Positions 1-6,630 of a DNA stretch of 6,630 bases are shown here, in pieces. The stretch covers positions 1-6,630 of the forward strand of contig CALEDU010000108.1 of assembly GCA_937949455.1 (NCBI GenBank), written 5' to 3'. Numbering within the stretch: the first letter of the stretch is position 1; each line of letters opens with the position of its first letter. This DNA comes from an uncultured Tepidimonas sp. (GTDB lineage: Bacteria > Pseudomonadota > Gammaproteobacteria > Burkholderiales > Burkholderiaceae_C). Position numbers and translations under genes: made by a program. The notes under the pieces are model-generated. The model saw only the letters and a program-made list of their open reading frames with translations. It had not been told where the DNA came from and ran no database searches.

Positions 1-4154
<4,154 letters not shown>

Positions 4155-4161
4155 GGCTAGC

Positions 4162-4167
4162 GTCCTC
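4162..4167 (-). promoter_or_regulatory. Ribosome binding site of rpoC
   Basis: On the minus strand GAGGAC lies 7 bases upstream of the rpoC ATG and is a good match to the Shine-Dalgarno core GAGG. It sits in the 24-bp gap between the rpoB stop and the rpoC start and supports the chosen start codon. The gap is too short for a rho-independent terminator and shows no obvious promoter, so translation of rpoC most likely depends on the rpoB transcript. Assignment is by position and motif only. Confidence 0.75.
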
Positions 4168-4178
4168 GGTTGGCTCTA

Positions 4179-6630
4179 TCAGTTGCGTTCCAGCTCGATG
4201 TCGATACCGAGCGAGCGGATTTCCTTGACCAGCACGTTGAACGACTCCGGCATGCCGGCGTCGATGGCGTGCTCGCCCTTGACGATGCTCTCGTACACCT
4301 TGGTGCGGCCCTGCACGTCGTCGGACTTGACGGTGAGCATCTCCTGCAGCACGTAAGAGGCACCATAGGCTTCCAGCGCCCAGACCTCCATCTCGCCGAA
4401 GCGCTGGCCGCCAAACTGCGCCTTGCCCCCCAGCGGCTGCTGCGTGACCAGGCTGTACGGGCCGGTGGAGCGGGCGTGCATCTTGTCATCCACCAGGTGG
4501 TGCAGCTTCAGGTAGTGCATGTAGCCCACCGTCGTCTTGCGCTCCAGCGGATCACCCGTGCGGCCGTCGTACAACTGCGCCTGGGTGCGGCTTTCGGTCA
4601 GCCCCTTGGCGCGGGCGACTTCGTCTGGATAGGCCAGCTGGAGCATCGCACGGATTTGCGCCTCGCTCGCGCCATCGAACACCGGCGAAGCAAACGGCAC
4701 GCCCTTGGTCAGCTCGCGCGCCATCGCCAGGATCTCGTCGTCGGACAGCTCGTCGAGGCGCTCCGGGCGGCCCTCGCCGTTGTAGATGCGCTCCAAGAAG
4801 GCGCGAATCTCGGCCACTGCGGCCTGGCGCTCCAGCAGCTCGCCGATGCGCTCGCCCAGCCCCTTGGCGGCCCAGCCCAGGTGCACTTCCAGCACCTGCC
4901 CGATGTTCATGCGCGAGGGCACGCCCAGCGGGTTGAGCACGATGTCCACCGGCGTGCCGTCGGCCATGTAGGGCATGTCCTCCACCGGCACGATCTTGGA
5001 CACGACGCCCTTGTTACCGTGGCGGCCAGCCATCTTGTCGCCGGGCTGCAGGCGGCGCTTGACGGCCAGATAGACCTTGACCATCTTCAGCACGCCCGCC
5101 GGCAGCTCGTCGCCCTGGGTCAGCTTGCGGCGCTTTTCCTCGAACGCAAGGTCGAAACCGTGGCGGGTGGCCTCCAACGCGTTCTTGATCGACTCCATCT
5201 GCGCGGCCAAATCGTCATCGGCGACACGAATGTCGAACCAATGGTGCTTGTCCACCTCGGCCAAATAGGCCTGGGTCAGCACCGTGCCCTTGGCCAGTTT
5301 CCTCGGCCCGCCATTGGCGATCTTGCCGATCAGCAGCTTCTCCAGCCGGTCGAAGGCATCGGCTTCGACGATGCGCAGCTGGTCGTTCAGGTCCAGGCGG
5401 TAGCGCTTGAGCTCATCATCGATGATTTGCTGCGCACGCTTGTCGCGCTGGATACCCTCGCGGGTGAAAACCTGCACGTCGATCACCGTGCCTTGGCTGC
5501 CCTGCTCGACGCGCAGCGAGGTGTCCTTCACATCCGAAGCCTTCTCGCCAAAGATCGCGCGCAGCAGTTTTTCCTCTGGCGTCAGTGTCGTCTCGCCCTT
5601 GGGCGTGACCTTGCCCACCAGCACATCACCAGGCTGCACCTCGGCGCCGACGTAGATGATGCCGGACTCGTCCAGCCGGTTGAGCTGCTGCTCCGACAAA
5701 TTCGGGATGTCGCGGGTGATTTCTTCCGGCCCCAATTTGGTATCGCGCGCCATGACCACCAGCTCCTCGATGTGGATGCTGGTGTAGCGCTCATCGGCCA
5801 CCACCTTCTCGGAGATCAGGATCGAGTCCTCGAAGTTGTAGCCGTTCCAGGGCATGAAGGCGATCAGCATGTTCTGGCCGATCGAGATTTCGCCCAAGTC
5901 GGTGGAGGCACCATCGGCGATCACCGCACCCTTGTGGATGCGCTCGCCCTTCTTGACGATGGGGCGCTGGTGGATATTGGTGTTTTGGTTGGAGCGCTGG
6001 TATTTGATCAGGTTGTAGATGTCCACGCCCACTTCACCGGCCACCGCCTCGTCGTCATTGACGCGGATGACGATGCGGGTGGCATCGACATAATCCACCA
6101 CGCCGCCGCGCTTGGCCACCACCACGGTACCGGAGTCGATGGCGGCCACGCGCTCGATGCCCGTGCCGACCAGTGGCTTTTCGGGGCGCAACACCGGCAC
6201 CGCTTGGCGCGACATGTTGGCGCCCATCAGCGCGCGGTTGGCGTCGTCGTGCTCCAGGAACGGCACCAGCGACGCCGCGACCGAGACGATCTGAGCCGGC
6301 GAGACGTCCATGTACTGCACGCGGTCCGGTGTGGTCAGCACCGATTCGCCCTTCTCGCGTGCCGACACCAGCTCCCCGACCAACCGGCCTTCTTCATCCA
6401 GCTCGGCATTGGCCTGCGCGATGATGTATTTGCCTTCCTCGATGGCCGACAAATAATCGATCTGGCTGGTCACTTTGCCGTCCACCACACGGCGGTACGG
6501 GGTTTCGATGAAGCCATACTCGTTGAGGCGCGCGTACAGCGCCAGCGAGTTGATCAGGCCGATGTTGGGGCCTTCGGGCGTTTCGATCGGGCAGACGCGG
6601 CCGTAGTGCGTGACGTGCACATCGCGCACC
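4179..6630 (-). CDS. rpoB: DNA-directed RNA polymerase subunit beta (partial, 5' end beyond window)
   Basis: This is the C-terminal 60 percent of the beta subunit of core RNA polymerase: 816 full codons plus a TGA stop at 4181-4179. The first full codon (6629-6627) is a GTG that encodes an internal Val, equivalent to E. coli Val547. It is not a start; the true start lies outside the window. Visible landmarks, as window residue with E. coli equivalent in brackets: the [13 protein letters not shown] segment at 14-26 (560-572), which includes rifampicin cluster II; the FED catalytic motif, with Glu267 (E813) and Asp268 (D814) at DNA 5826-5831; the SI2 (beta-i9) insertion at roughly 394-507; the [13 protein letters not shown] loop, with NTP-site lysines 532 (K1065) and 540 (K1073) at DNA 5010-5036; and the C-terminal clamp region ending in IELERN. 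The fragment implies a full protein about 20 residues longer than E. coli's 1342. A second in-frame stop, TAG, directly follows the TGA. No frameshift or lost key residue is seen. Confidence 0.98.
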   Translation of the reverse strand, partial: VRDVHVTHYGRVCPIETPEGPNIGLINSLALYARLNEYGFIETPYRRVVDGKVTSQIDYLSAIEEGKYIIAQANAELDEEGRLVGELVSAREKGESVLTTPDRVQYMDVSPAQIVSVAASLVPFLEHDDANRALMGANMSRQAVPVLRPEKPLVGTGIERVAAIDSGTVVVAKRGGVVDYVDATRIVIRVNDDEAVAGEVGVDIYNLIKYQRSNQNTNIHQRPIVKKGERIHKGAVIADGASTDLGEISIGQNMLIAFMPWNGYNFEDSILISEKVVADERYTSIHIEELVVMARDTKLGPEEITRDIPNLSEQQLNRLDESGIIYVGAEVQPGDVLVGKVTPKGETTLTPEEKLLRAIFGEKASDVKDTSLRVEQGSQGTVIDVQVFTREGIQRDKRAQQIIDDELKRYRLDLNDQLRIVEADAFDRLEKLLIGKIANGGPRKLAKGTVLTQAYLAEVDKHHWFDIRVADDDLAAQMESIKNALEATRHGFDLAFEEKRRKLTQGDELPAGVLKMVKVYLAVKRRLQPGDKMAGRHGNKGVVSKIVPVEDMPYMADGTPVDIVLNPLGVPSRMNIGQVLEVHLGWAAKGLGERIGELLERQAAVAEIRAFLERIYNGEGRPERLDELSDDEILAMARELTKGVPFASPVFDGASEAQIRAMLQLAYPDEVARAKGLTESRTQAQLYDGRTGDPLERKTTVGYMHYLKLHHLVDDKMHARSTGPYSLVTQQPLGGKAQFGGQRFGEMEVWALEAYGASYVLQEMLTVKSDDVQGRTKVYESIVKGEHAIDAGMPESFNVLVKEIRSLGIDIELERN

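Noticed and set aside
4155..4178. A possible terminator or internal promoter between rpoB and rpoC.
   Set aside because: The gap is only 24 bp and has no GC-rich hairpin followed by a T-run and no -35/-10 pair. Only the rpoC ribosome binding site can be supported.
6627..6629. GTG at the right edge as a possible start of a short 816-residue beta subunit.
   Set aside because: It aligns with internal Val547 of E. coli beta in the conserved EVRDVH context. The preceding base fits the last base of a Glu codon. The gene continues upstream outside the window.

Overview
The window holds two adjacent genes, both read from the minus strand: the 3' part of rpoB (RNA polymerase beta subunit) at 4179-6630 and nearly all of rpoC (beta' subunit) at 1-4154. 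Transcription runs from high to low coordinates, so rpoB comes first. It is cut at its 5' end by the right edge of the window. rpoC is cut at its 3' end by the left edge, probably about 25 codons short of its stop. Only 24 bp separate the two genes, and this gap contains the rpoC ribosome binding site. This is the usual bacterial rpoB-rpoC operon order.

The DNA is GC-rich with a strong G/C preference at third codon positions. Both proteins carry the proteobacterial lineage insertions: the beta SI2 (beta-i9) domain, and the beta' SI3 domain inside the trigger loop. The detailed protein sequence resembles what I recall of Burkholderiales, most likely Comamonadaceae or a close relative in the Betaproteobacteria. 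That placement rests on remembered sequence similarity, not on a search, so the genus is left open.

Both reading frames look intact. I read rpoC codon by codon from its ATG to the window edge, and the protein stays homologous to E. coli beta' throughout, with no frameshift or internal stop. All catalytic and zinc-binding residues that I looked for are present. Together the two proteins form the catalytic centre of RNA polymerase: beta supplies the FED motif and two lysines near the NTP site, and beta' supplies the magnesium-binding aspartates, bridge helix and trigger loop.

The plus strand contains very long open frames, but these are a by-product of codon usage and not genes. I see no mobile element, repeat array, RNA gene, CRISPR or new system here. 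This is an ordinary housekeeping region.
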